Part shown: positions 1-7,772 of the stretch, one piece after another
Numbering within the stretch: the first letter of the stretch is position 1
How the letters are laid out: each line of letters starts with the position of its first letter
NCBI RefSeq assembly: GCF_002752355.1
Contig: NZ_MRAV01000001.1
Coordinates: forward strand, 248,001-312,000
Reading direction: 5' to 3'
DNA: 64,000 bases
Source of the DNA: Leucobacter sp. OLIS6
GTDB lineage: Bacteria > Actinomycetota > Actinomycetes > Actinomycetales > Microbacteriaceae
Made by a program: the position numbers and the translations under genes
Notes under the pieces: model-generated
What the model was told of the DNA's origin: nothing
What the model saw: only the letters and a program-made list of their open reading frames with translations
Database searches by the model: none

Positions 1-1
1 G

Positions 2-589
2 AAGAGCGCGCACGCTCCCGTCGACACTGCGGGCCGCGCCGGCTGGGTGTCGGTCGGGCAGTACGCCCGGGTGCAGATCCTCGTGGCGCTCGTCAACGCG
101 ATCGGCATCGGCGTCGGATCGGCCCTGCTGGGCGTTCCGCTCGCCGTGCCGATCGGCATCCTCGTCTTCCTCGGGTCCTTCATTCCGTTCCTCGGCGCGA
201 TCAGCACGGGCGCGGTCGCGGTGTTCGTCGCGCTCGTCTACAACGGCCCGATCAACGCGCTGATCCTGCTCATCGTCGTGATCCTCGTGCATCAGCTCGA
301 GAGCCACGTGCTGCAGCCCCTCATCATGGGGAACGCGGTGCAGGTGCATCCGCTCGGCGTCGTGCTCGCGGTCGCCACGGGCGCGCTGCTGGCGGGGATC
401 CCGGGTGCGCTCTTCGCGGTGCCGATCGCGGCGGCGGCCAACTCGGTGGTCAACGTGCTCGCCCACCGCAGGTGGGAGTCCGGCAGGGATCCGGTGGACG
501 ACTTCCATTTCAACGAGAAACGCACGCGGCTCGTCAAGCAGCGGGCCAGGCACGCGGCCCGACTCGGCCGCAGGAACGGAGCAGCATGA
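2..589 (+). CDS. AI-2E family transporter, C-terminal part (5' end outside window)
   Basis: The reading frame is open from base 2, so the start lies upstream of the window; the internal GTG at 47 is not a convincing start. About 195 residues are visible. They hold several hydrophobic segments (for example around VALVNAIGIGVGSALLGV and FLGSFIPFLGAIS) and the HQLESHVLQPLIMGNAVQVH stretch that is typical of the C-terminal half of AI-2E exporter/PerM-family membrane proteins. The family has eight or so membrane helices and exports small molecules or ions; the substrate here is unknown. The last codon overlaps the start of the threonine deaminase gene (ATGA), so the two are probably cotranscribed. 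The family call is firm, the substrate is not. Confidence 0.85.
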   Translation, partial: KSAHAPVDTAGRAGWVSVGQYARVQILVALVNAIGIGVGSALLGVPLAVPIGILVFLGSFIPFLGAISTGAVAVFVALVYNGPINALILLIVVILVHQLESHVLQPLIMGNAVQVHPLGVVLAVATGALLAGIPGALFAVPIAAAANSVVNVLAHRRWESGRDPVDDFHFNEKRTRLVKQRARHAARLGRRNGAA

Positions 590-1830
590 CCGAGCAGTTC
601 GTCGCCCCCGGGCTCGAGGAGTTTGAGGCGGCCCTCCCGATCGTGCACCGCGTCACGCAGCGCACCCCGCTCGAGACCTCGCGCTACCTCGCCGAGATCC
701 TCGGTGTGCCGACCGTCTATCTGAAGTGCGAGAACCTCCAGCGCACGGGCGCGTACAAGCTCCGCGGCGCCTACAACCGGCTCTCGCAGCTCACCGAGGA
801 GGAACGGGCGCGCGGCGTCGTCGCGGCCTCGGCCGGCAACCACGCGCAGGGTGTCGCGTTCGCGGCGCGCGAGCTCGGCATCAAGGCCACGATCTTCACG
901 CCCCTCGGCGTCGCGCTGCCGAAGCTGCAGGCGACGCGCAATTACGGCGCCGACGTCGTGCTCGAGGGGCAGATCTTCGACGAGACGAACGTCGCGGCGC
1001 AGGCGTTCGTGCGTGAGACCGGTGCGACCTTCATCCCGCCGTTCGATCATCCCGCGGTGATCGCCGGCCAGGGGACGGTCGCGCTCGAGATGCTCGAGGC
1101 CGCGCCCGATATCGAGACGATCGTGGTCCCGATCGGCGGAGGCGGGCTCATCTCTGGCGTCGCCGCCGCCGCGAAGCTTCGCGCCGAGCGCGAGGGGCGC
1201 CCGATGCGCATCATCGGTGTGCAGGCGGAGAACGCCTCCCCGTTCGTGCGGTCGATCGTGGCCGGGCATCCGGTCACCGTGAAGACGAAGCCGACCATCG
1301 CCGATGGCATCGCCGTCGCGCGGCCGGGCGACCTGACCTTCGAGATGGTCCGCGACTACGTCGATGAGATCGTGACCGTGAGCGACGACGATATCGCCCG
1401 TGCGATCGTCGTTCTGCTCGAGCGGGCGAAGCTCGTCGTGGAGCCCGCGGGTGCCGCCGGAGTCGCGGCCATGCTCGCCGGCAAGATCAACGCGAGCGGT
1501 CCGACGGCGACGATCCTCTCGGGAGGCAACATCGACCCGCTGCTGCTGCAGCGCGTGATCGGCCACGGCCTCGCGGCTTCGGCGCGCTACATGAAGCTCC
1601 GGATCCTGCTGCCCGACATCCCGGGCCAGCTGGTGCGCACGGCGTCGATCGTGGCGGAGGCCAACGCGAACGTCGTCGAGGTGATCCACACGCGTCACGC
1701 GACCGAGCTGCCCATCAGTGAGGTCGAGCTGGAACTGCACATCGAAACCAGGGGGCACGAGCACGGCGAGGCGGTCGCGCAGGCGCTTCGCGATGCCGGC
1801 TACACGGTCCGCGTGGGCGAGAAGTACTAG
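586..1830 (+). CDS. ilvA: Threonine ammonia-lyase (threonine deaminase)
   Basis: The protein (414 aa) is a PLP enzyme that converts L-threonine to 2-oxobutanoate and ammonia, the entry step to isoleucine. The PLP lysine lies in RTGAYKLRGAYN (about Lys58), and the phosphate-binding glycine loop is PIGGGGLISG near residue 185. A C-terminal ACT-like regulatory domain follows from about residue 335 (ILLPDIPGQLVRTASIVAEA). This single short regulatory domain is the form common in actinobacteria, shorter than the E. coli IlvA. I chose the ATG at 586, which overlaps the preceding stop by 4 bases, because the homologous N-terminus begins there; a longer frame from 472 reads through the preceding gene out of frame. 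Confidence 0.93.
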   Translation: MTEQFVAPGLEEFEAALPIVHRVTQRTPLETSRYLAEILGVPTVYLKCENLQRTGAYKLRGAYNRLSQLTEEERARGVVAASAGNHAQGVAFAARELGIKATIFTPLGVALPKLQATRNYGADVVLEGQIFDETNVAAQAFVRETGATFIPPFDHPAVIAGQGTVALEMLEAAPDIETIVVPIGGGGLISGVAAAAKLRAEREGRPMRIIGVQAENASPFVRSIVAGHPVTVKTKPTIADGIAVARPGDLTFEMVRDYVDEIVTVSDDDIARAIVVLLERAKLVVEPAGAAGVAAMLAGKINASGPTATILSGGNIDPLLLQRVIGHGLAASARYMKLRILLPDIPGQLVRTASIVAEANANVVEVIHTRHATELPISEVELELHIETRGHEHGEAVAQALRDAGYTVRVGEKY

Positions 1831-1942
1831 TCGGCCCGCCGAGCGGCGCTTGCTGCTCGGCGTCTGTCGCTCGGCGCTGCACGCGACTTCGGCGCTGCCC
1901 GCGGTCTCGTCGCTGCGCTCGGCGCTGCCGGCGACTTCGGTG

Positions 1943-1996
1943 CTGTTCGAGACCTCGCTGCTGTTCGAGACCTCGCTCCTGCTTGAGACCTCGCTC
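1943..1996. repeat. Three 18-bp tandem repeats
   Basis: Units start at 1943, 1961 and 1979. The first is CTGTTCGAGACCTCGCTG; the second differs only in its last base, and the third has two further changes near its start. They are in-phase for a 6-residue repeat but there is no surrounding gene. Confidence 0.85.
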
Positions 1997-2098
1997 GTCG
2001 ATGCCGGGCCCGTGTTGGGTAGGGCCCGGGTTGGGTGGGGCCCGTGCTCGACCGGGGCCCGTGCGCGATCGGGTCCCGAAGTCGACCGGGTGACGCTC

Positions 2099-2162
2099 GA
2101 CGAGAGAACGTTTCTTCGGCGACAGCACGGCGAGTCGTGGGGCGAACACGGATGCTCTCGTC
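2099..2162. repeat. 64-bp element with inverted ends, copy 1
   Basis: It begins GACGAGAG and ends CTCTCGTC, which are exact inverted repeats. Its length equals that of a second copy at 3603-3666, and the two align without gaps at about 48 of 64 positions, with an identical core ACGGCGAGTC. Extra half-copies of the end sequence (GTGCTCTCGT) follow at about 2171 and 2190. This looks like a REP-type or miniature palindromic intergenic repeat. Confidence 0.7.
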
Positions 2163-2258
2163 AGACCTTGGTGCTCTCGTCGAACACGGGTGCTCTCGTT
2201 GCGCGGTTGCGGTGTCGGCGTCGGTGCCGGCGTCGGTGTCGGTGTCGGTTGGCTGTCT

Positions 2259-2294
2259 CGAAGCCGAAGCCGAAGCCGAAGCCGAAGCCGAAGC
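2259..2294. repeat. Six CGAAGC hexanucleotide repeats
   Basis: Six perfect consecutive CGAAGC units form a 36-bp microsatellite, preceded by a degenerate GTCGGT hexamer run. It sits just beyond the stop codon of the neighbouring minus-strand gene, so copy-number change would not alter a protein. Confidence 0.9.
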
Positions 2295-2337
2295 CGTGCC
2301 GACCGCTCTCGTGCGGGCCCGCCGAACGCGGTCGATC

Positions 2338-3432
2338 TCATCGCGGGAGTCGATTCAGGAAATCGGCGACCTCGGATCCGTAGCTGAGTGTCGCCGTGCC
2401 CGGAACCGCGACTCGGAATGCGCGCAGCCGAGCCGCGAGTCGGTCCGCCGACGCGGCCTGTGCCGCACCCCAGCGGACCCCGCGCATGTCGGTCGTGCCA
2501 CAGACCCAGTCGTACCTGAGCTTCTCGGCGTAGGAGATGTCGTCCGCCGTGCGCCCCTGCCGCAGCTCTTCATCCACGTACTTCGCGCGACCGTCGCATT
2601 CGCCGAACAGCTCGAGGCCCACGAACCGGAAATCGAGGCGGAGCGTGCCACCGTCCTCCGCCGGGACCGGATACTGGAGCTCGACGTCGATCCCGAGCTG
2701 CAGCAGCCGGAGCCGGCTGACGCTTTCGAGCGGCGAATCCGCCAGCGGGTGCGCCAGCGCGGCAAGCGCGCGGACGGCTCGGACGCCGCGTCCCCGCGGC
2801 AGCCGTGCGGCGCGTTCGAGCAGCGCGCGACGCCAGGCATCCCAGGCCTCGTGGTCGACGCGATACCGTACCCTGGCCGTTCGTCGAAGGACCTCGTCGG
2901 CGCATGCGAGGGCGACAGCGAATGGCTCGGTGCGGGCGAGATCGAAGACCGTGCGGTGCAATGCGGTGCAGCGGAACCCCTCGATACGGACCACCTCGGC
3001 GTCGCCCAACGGCAGCCGATGGCGTCTTGTCGACGGAGAACCACCGTTCGCGGCACCGGGGGGCACGACCTCGTGCAACGTTGTTGGATCGGGAGTCAGC
3101 GAACCGGCCCGGATCCAGCGAGACCACACCGGCAGCCCGTGCAACGTGGCGGCCGAAAGATGGGAGAGGAGGCGCCCGGGATCCCCACCGGCCGAGTCGG
3201 TGCGCGTGTGCGCGTGCGGTGGGTTCGCCGCGAGGATCGCCGCAAGGTGGCGATCCCGGTCGTTCGCTCGATTCCAGAACGCCGCGTCGATGTACCGGCC
3301 GGGACGGAGTCGCCGCAGAGCACCCGTCCTGACCGCATCGGGGATCGCGCGTTTGGGGAAGCCCGCGCGGACCAGCCCGGACCGATCGAGCACCAGGGGC
3401 GCGATTTCGGCGAGGGTGGATCGAACGGACAT
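2338..3432 (-). CDS. AbiEi-like N-terminal domain fused to a putative PD-(D/E)XK (DUF559/Vsr-like) nuclease domain
   Basis: 364 aa. The N-terminal part (residues about 1-60, with GFPKRAIPDAVRTGALRRLRPGRY) resembles the winged-helix domain of type IV AbiEi antitoxin-like proteins. The C-terminal part has an E/S..R segment, an acidic strand LRLDFRF and ELFGECDGRAKY, a layout like Vsr/DUF559 endonuclease folds (E, D, E-x-D). Such proteins are common single genes in Microbacteriaceae; the role is unproven and no AbiEii-type toxin partner is adjacent. I chose the ATG at 3432, preceded by GGCAGGATCGCTCC, rather than an extension from 3576. It is flanked on both sides by the 64-bp repeats and tandem repeats, which hints at a mobile or hypervariable locus. 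Confidence 0.65.
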   Translation of the reverse strand: MSVRSTLAEIAPLVLDRSGLVRAGFPKRAIPDAVRTGALRRLRPGRYIDAAFWNRANDRDRHLAAILAANPPHAHTRTDSAGGDPGRLLSHLSAATLHGLPVWSRWIRAGSLTPDPTTLHEVVPPGAANGGSPSTRRHRLPLGDAEVVRIEGFRCTALHRTVFDLARTEPFAVALACADEVLRRTARVRYRVDHEAWDAWRRALLERAARLPRGRGVRAVRALAALAHPLADSPLESVSRLRLLQLGIDVELQYPVPAEDGGTLRLDFRFVGLELFGECDGRAKYVDEELRQGRTADDISYAEKLRYDWVCGTTDMRGVRWGAAQAASADRLAARLRAFRVAVPGTATLSYGSEVADFLNRLPR

Positions 3433-3602
3433 GGAGCGATCCTGCCGCACCGTGTCGGGCAGCGTGACGTGTGGTGGGTATTTGTGGATGGTTTCGGTTG
3501 AACCGCTGAGGGTGACGCGTGTGTGCGCGTTGTGAGCGCTGGGAGCGCTGAACTTCAGCGACCTGGCGGCCCGCATCTCGCGAAGACCCCCGCCGCGGTG
3601 CC

Positions 3603-3666
3603 GACGAGAGCATGCGCTTCCCGCGAGGGAACGGCGAGTCGCGGCGCGAATAGGGGTGCTCTCGTC
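3603..3666. repeat. 64-bp element with inverted ends, copy 2
   Basis: It begins GACGAGAGCA and ends TGCTCTCGTC, a perfect 10-bp inverted repeat, and has the same length and core (ACGGCGAGTC) as the copy at 2099-2162. It lies upstream of the AbiEi-like gene and downstream of the TetR gene. Confidence 0.72.
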
Positions 3667-3683
3667 GAACGGGCATGCTCTCG

Positions 3684-3732
3684 CCGGGAGCCGGGAGCCG
3701 GGAGCCGGGAGCCGGGAGCCGGGAGCCGGGAC
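3684..3732. repeat. 7-bp tandem repeat CCGGGAG, seven units
   Basis: Six perfect CCGGGAG units (3684-3725) are followed by CCGGGAC. The array ends 3 bases before the stop codon of the TetR gene, which reads in from the other side. A 7-bp unit is not a multiple of three, so the array is not suited to coding. Confidence 0.9.
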
Positions 3733-3735
3733 CCG

Positions 3736-4332
3736 TCAGGCCGGCGTCGCCCCCGCCTGCGTCGCGGCGAGCCGGATCGCGCGACGCGCATCCTCGACGG
3801 TGATGCTGCCGCCGGCGACGATGTGCAGGCCGTACGCGTCCTCGAGTGCGACGAGGTTCATCGCGATGTCGTCGAGCGGCCCGGCGAGCGCGAACGCTCC
3901 CGACGCGACCCCGGCCGAGAGGATCCCGCGGTAGAGCGCGAGCTGCTCGCGGTAGAGGCGCTGCACGAGCTCGTCGTGCAGGGGCGACTTGCCGGCGAGC
4001 ACGTCGAACTCGTAGAGCAGGCGCATGAGTGCGTCGTCGGGTCCGCTCGGCAGGCCGGCGTCGATCGCGATCGCGAGCTGCTCGGCGGGATCCTGCGCGG
4101 CGGCGACGAGCGCGGCGCGGTCGGCGCCGACGCGGTGCATACCGGCGGCGTGCGCCTCGACGAGGATCGCGTCGAGGTCTTCGTAGTAGTAGAGCAGCGC
4201 GCCCCGGGTGACCCCCGCCTGGTTGGCGACGTCGGTGAGCGAGAGGTTGCGGAGGCCGTGCTCGGCGGCGGCGGCGAGCGCCGCATCGACGACTTCGATG
4301 CGGCGCTGCTTCTGCGTGCTGGGGCGTGCCAT
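3736..4332 (-). CDS. TetR family transcriptional regulator
   Basis: 198 aa. The N-terminal helix-turn-helix is clear: RIEVVDAALAAAAEHGLRNL, then LTDVANQAGVTRGALLYYYE at about residues 30-50. The C-terminal ligand-binding part is all-helical and divergent. The ATG at 4332 gives the usual length and excludes an upstream extension that would read through the operator. It is divergent from the amidohydrolase/permease pair at 4512-7674, with a palindromic operator between them (4406-4433), so it probably represses that pair and itself. The inducer may be a substrate of the amidohydrolase or permease; this is inference from position. Confidence 0.88.
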   Translation of the reverse strand: MARPSTQKQRRIEVVDAALAAAAEHGLRNLSLTDVANQAGVTRGALLYYYEDLDAILVEAHAAGMHRVGADRAALVAAAQDPAEQLAIAIDAGLPSGPDDALMRLLYEFDVLAGKSPLHDELVQRLYREQLALYRGILSAGVASGAFALAGPLDDIAMNLVALEDAYGLHIVAGGSITVEDARRAIRLAATQAGATPA

Positions 4333-4405
4333 GCAGCCAGTATGCCAGCCGGCACAACCGGGATCGCCGCTCCAGCCGGTCACCCCAGCGAGTTTCTTGA
4401 CATCT

Positions 4406-4433
4406 GAGTAAATTAATTTACTCTGGAGTAAAA
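4406..4433. promoter_or_regulatory. Probable TetR operator: 18-bp palindrome plus a third half-site
   Basis: GAGTAAATTAATTTACTC (4406-4423) is a perfect palindrome and is AT-rich in very GC-rich surroundings. A further half-site GAGTAAAA follows at 4426-4433, so the second and third half-sites form another, imperfect palindrome around a TG spacer. It lies between the divergent TetR gene (start 4332) and amidohydrolase gene (start 4512), where an autoregulatory operator is expected. Confidence 0.75.
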
Positions 4434-4511
4434 GAACTCGCCACGCCACCCGAGCACGCACGCGAAAGCGGTGACCCGGGGGGCGCGTGCCCCAACGCAG
4501 CAGGAGATGAC

Positions 4512-6233
4512 ATGGCCGTCGACACCCTCTACACCGGCGGACGCATCCGCACCTTCGACCCGGCTCAGCCGTGGGCCGAGGCGCTCGGCGTGACCGGCGA
4601 CCGCATCAGCTACGTGGGCTCCGCGGCCGATGCTCCGGCTGCCCGGCGCACGATCCAGCTCGAGGGCCGCCTCGTGACCCCGGGCGTCGCCGACACCCAC
4701 AATCACCTGCTGCTCGGCTTCGACGACCTGGCGGTCAGCCTTGACCAGGTTCAGAGCCTCGACGTCGTGCGTCAGCGCATCGCCGAGTTCGCCGAGACGC
4801 ACCCCGAGCTCGACTGGATCTGCGCCGAGAACGCGCTCTACTCCGTGGTCGAGGGGCGCCGTCCGAACGCCGACGACCTCGTCGGCACGACCGACAAGCC
4901 GGTCTTCATCACCACCTACGACCAGCACTCGGTGTGGCTGAACCGCCCGGCGATGGCGAAGCTCGGGATCCTGAACGGCGGCGACATCGCCTGGGGCAAC
5001 CCCGAGATCGACCCGACCACGGGCGAGCCGACCGGCTGGGTCACCGACTTCTACACGAGCGCCATGACGATCGACGGTCTCGCCGAGCTGCAGCGGGACA
5101 TCCCGATGTACTCGCCGGACCGGCGGTACAACAAGATCGTGAACAGCCTCGACATGGCGGCGAAGGTCGGCATCACGACCGTCGTCGAGCCGCAGGTGCC
5201 GCTCGCGGAGCTCGACCTGTTCGCCCGCGCCGAGCTCGAGGGCCGGCTCACGTCCCGCACGATCGCCGCGATCTACCACCCGGTCGGCGCCGACGGCGAC
5301 TTCCGCACGCGCATCACCGACGCGATCCGCGAGACCCCGCAGCACGAGCGCTTCTCGCTCGGACCGGTCAAGCTCTACGCCGATGACGTGATCGAGCCGC
5401 ACACCGCTGCGATGCTCGAGGACTACGCGAACCGTCCGGGGCACCGCGGCCACACGAGCCTCGAGCCCACCGAGTTCACCAAGCTCTTCGTCGAGCTCGA
5501 CCGCCTCGGCTACCAGGTGCACACCCACGCGACCGGCGACTGGGGCATCCGCCTCACCCTCGACTCGATCGAGGCCGCGCAGCGGGCCAACGGCGCGCGC
5601 GACGCCCGCCACGGCATCGTGCACGTCGAGTGCCTCGCGCCCGAAGATCTGCCGCGCTTCGCCGAGCTCGGAGTGGTCGCGGCCATGCAGCCGCGGCACT
5701 CCTCGCCCGACCTCGTCGCCGGCACCTGGATGGAGAACGTCGGCGAGGCCCGCTGGGATCGCGCGTGGCGCTACCGCTCGATGATCGAGTCGGGTGCCCG
5801 CGTGACCTTCTCGAGCGACTGGCAGGTCGGCGAGATGGATCCGCTCGTCGGCGTCTACGCAGCGATGACCCGCGCCCGCCTCGACGGCTCCGATGCCTGG
5901 ACCCTCGGCGAGCGGCTCGACCTCGACCGCACGCTCGAGGCCTACACGAAGGGCGGAGCGGAGGCGTTCCATCGCGAGGACTCGGTCGGCATGCTCAAGA
6001 CCGGCTACCTGGCCGACCTCGTCGTCTGGTCGGGCGATCTCTTCGGCATGGAGCCGGCCGAGATCCTCGAGCAGAGCGCCGATCTCACCGTCGTGGGCGG
6101 ATCCCCGATCCACGATGCCCGAGGCGAGCTCGACGGCTCGGCCGCGGCCGCCGGGGCGAAGGATCCCGGCGGGGCCGGGCAGAGCTGCGGCGAGCCCGCG
6201 GATCCCCACCACGGCCACTCCCACGCGCACTGA
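4512..6233 (+). CDS. YtcJ-like amidohydrolase family protein
   Basis: 573 aa. A metal-dependent hydrolase of the amidohydrolase-3/YtcJ group. The first metal motif is VADTHNHLL near residue 63, the candidate carboxylated lysine is in GPVKLYADD, and further ligands are in HTHATGDWG, GIVHVECL and FSSDWQVGEM. The protein ends in a short histidine-rich tail (HHGHSHAH), unusual for the family. A good Shine-Dalgarno (AGGAGATGAC) precedes the ATG. Substrate is unknown; YtcJ relatives act on N-formyl or other amide bonds. The next gene is an APC permease 28 bases downstream, so the pair probably imports and hydrolyses an amine, amide or amino-acid derivative under control of the divergent TetR protein. 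Confidence 0.87.
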   Translation: MAVDTLYTGGRIRTFDPAQPWAEALGVTGDRISYVGSAADAPAARRTIQLEGRLVTPGVADTHNHLLLGFDDLAVSLDQVQSLDVVRQRIAEFAETHPELDWICAENALYSVVEGRRPNADDLVGTTDKPVFITTYDQHSVWLNRPAMAKLGILNGGDIAWGNPEIDPTTGEPTGWVTDFYTSAMTIDGLAELQRDIPMYSPDRRYNKIVNSLDMAAKVGITTVVEPQVPLAELDLFARAELEGRLTSRTIAAIYHPVGADGDFRTRITDAIRETPQHERFSLGPVKLYADDVIEPHTAAMLEDYANRPGHRGHTSLEPTEFTKLFVELDRLGYQVHTHATGDWGIRLTLDSIEAAQRANGARDARHGIVHVECLAPEDLPRFAELGVVAAMQPRHSSPDLVAGTWMENVGEARWDRAWRYRSMIESGARVTFSSDWQVGEMDPLVGVYAAMTRARLDGSDAWTLGERLDLDRTLEAYTKGGAEAFHREDSVGMLKTGYLADLVVWSGDLFGMEPAEILEQSADLTVVGGSPIHDARGELDGSAAAAGAKDPGGAGQSCGEPADPHHGHSHAH

Positions 6234-6261
6234 TCCGCCAGACCTGAACCGAGGACCCACG

Positions 6262-7674
6262 ATGTCAACGCTGCCATCCCACTCCGCAGTCGCTGCGGGA
6301 GATGACCAGATCGCGCACGCGATCACCCACGAGCCCGGCCGCCTCAAGCGCACGCTGAAGCTCCGCCACCTGGTGTTCATCGGGCTCGCCTACCTGGCGC
6401 CGCTCGCGGTGTTCGACATGTTCGGGATCGTCTCAGAGGCGACGTCCGGCCACGTGCCGCTCGCGTACCTCGTGGTGATGATCGCGGTGCTGTTCACGGC
6501 GTTCAGCTACTCGCGCATGGTGCGGTTCTTCCCGATCGCGGGGTCCGCCTACACCTACGTGAAGGAGGCGATCAATCCGCACCTGGGCTTCCTGGTCGGC
6601 TGGGCGGCGACGCTCGACTACCTGCTGCTGCCGCTGCTCAACGCGGTGCTGTCGGCGATCTACATGGGCGCGCTGCTGCCCGAGGTGCCGTTCTGGGTGT
6701 GGGTCGTGCTCACCGTCGGGATCAGCACCGCGCTGAACCTCGTCGGCGTGAAGCTGGCGGCGAGCATGAACATGATCCTCGTCGGCATCCAGCTGGTGGT
6801 GGCGCTCGCCTTCGTGATCTTCACGCTCGTCAACATCGCCCACGGCGAGAACGGGGCCGCGTTCTCGGCGACGCCGTTCTTCTCGGGCGACCTCCAGCCC
6901 GCGGCGATCACCGCGGGGGCCGCGATCCTCGCCGTCTCGTTCCTCGGCTTCGACGCCGTCTCGACGCTGGCGGAGGAGGCCGAACGGCCGACCCGTGACG
7001 TGCCCCGTGCGATCTTCATCATCGTGATCGCGGCCGGCGCCTTCTTCATGACCGTGACCTACGTGATGCAGACGCTGTTCCCGGACGTGTCCGAGCTCGG
7101 CAACATTGTGGGCGCATCGCCGACCATGGCGAAGTACATCGGTGGCGCCGCCTTCCAGGCCTTCTTCGTCGGCGGATACATGATGTCGGTGCTCGGCTGC
7201 GGGCTCACGCAGCAGATGAGCGCGGCGCGGCTGCTCTACGCGATGGGCCGGGACGGCGCACTGCCGAAGCGCCTCTTCGGCGGCGTCAACGCGCGCACCG
7301 GCGTGCCGGTCGCCAACGTACTGCTCGTAGCCGTGATCGCGCTCGGCGCGCTGTTCATCGGGCTCGAGCAGGTGACCTCGATGGTCAACTTCGGCGCGTT
7401 CGTCGCCTTCGCGTTCGTCAACCTGTCGGTGATCTTCTCCTTCTTCAAGTTCCTCAAGCGCCGCGGGCCGGGCCCCTGGCTCGCGTTCGTCGTGGTGCCC
7501 GCGATCGGCGTCGCGATCAACGTCTGGCTCTGGTTCAGCCTCGACGGCCTGTCGATGATCGTCGGCGGGATCTGGGCCGCGATCGGCCTCGTCTACCTCC
7601 TGATCAAGACCCGGGGCTTCAAGGCCCCGGCACCGGATCTGACGGGACCCATCAACATCGGCATGTACGAGTAG
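6262..7674 (+). CDS. APC superfamily amino acid/polyamine permease
   Basis: 470 aa with about 12 hydrophobic segments. The N-terminal pattern RHLVFIGLAYLAPLAVFDMF and the FFPIAGSAYTYVKEAINPHL segment are typical of APC permeases close to the putrescine importer PuuP and YveA. I chose the ATG at 6262, where the family N-terminus begins; longer frames read through the previous gene. It follows the amidohydrolase gene directly and is followed by a GC-rich hairpin (7679-7704). The likely substrate is an amino acid or polyamine, inferred from family alone. Confidence 0.88.
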   Translation: MSTLPSHSAVAAGDDQIAHAITHEPGRLKRTLKLRHLVFIGLAYLAPLAVFDMFGIVSEATSGHVPLAYLVVMIAVLFTAFSYSRMVRFFPIAGSAYTYVKEAINPHLGFLVGWAATLDYLLLPLLNAVLSAIYMGALLPEVPFWVWVVLTVGISTALNLVGVKLAASMNMILVGIQLVVALAFVIFTLVNIAHGENGAAFSATPFFSGDLQPAAITAGAAILAVSFLGFDAVSTLAEEAERPTRDVPRAIFIIVIAAGAFFMTVTYVMQTLFPDVSELGNIVGASPTMAKYIGGAAFQAFFVGGYMMSVLGCGLTQQMSAARLLYAMGRDGALPKRLFGGVNARTGVPVANVLLVAVIALGALFIGLEQVTSMVNFGAFVAFAFVNLSVIFSFFKFLKRRGPGPWLAFVVVPAIGVAINVWLWFSLDGLSMIVGGIWAAIGLVYLLIKTRGFKAPAPDLTGPINIGMYE

Positions 7675-7678
7675 CGGT

Positions 7679-7704
7679 CCGCCCCGGGTCCCTCCCCGGG
7701 GCGG
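7679..7704. terminator. GC-rich hairpin after the permease gene
   Basis: CCGCCCCGG pairs perfectly with CCGGGGCGG across an 8-base loop, starting 4 bases after the stop codon. There is no clear T tract, as is usual in high-GC actinobacteria. Confidence 0.6.
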
Positions 7705-7772
7705 CTCGATTCGCCGCCCCCTCCGCCCTGGATTAGTCTGGGGATGCTCCCGAGCGGGCGGAGAAGACCGGC

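Larger units (their letters stand above)
1831..2337. repeat. Non-coding, repeat-dense intergenic region
   Basis: About 500 bases without a credible gene between ilvA and the oppositely oriented AbiEi-like gene. It contains three 18-bp tandem units (1943-1996), about five 16-17-bp units beginning GGGCCCG or GGGTCCCG (2006-2078), a 64-bp element with inverted ends (2099-2162), a GTCGGT-rich stretch (about 2209-2250) and six CGAAGC hexamers (2259-2294). Reading frames through it give low-complexity peptides with no homology I recognise. Confidence 0.75.

Noticed and set aside
2035..3501. Long plus-strand open frame through the repeat region and opposite the AbiEi-like gene
   Set aside because: It is low-complexity at its start and then antisense to a gene with recognisable domains; GC-rich DNA gives long spurious frames.
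3684..3732. Tandem CCGGGAG units considered as a CRISPR array
   Set aside because: Units are only 7 bp with no spacers, and no cas genes are present.
4413..6380. 655-codon minus-strand frame
   Set aside because: Antisense of the amidohydrolase gene, whose motifs and codon phase are clear on the plus strand.
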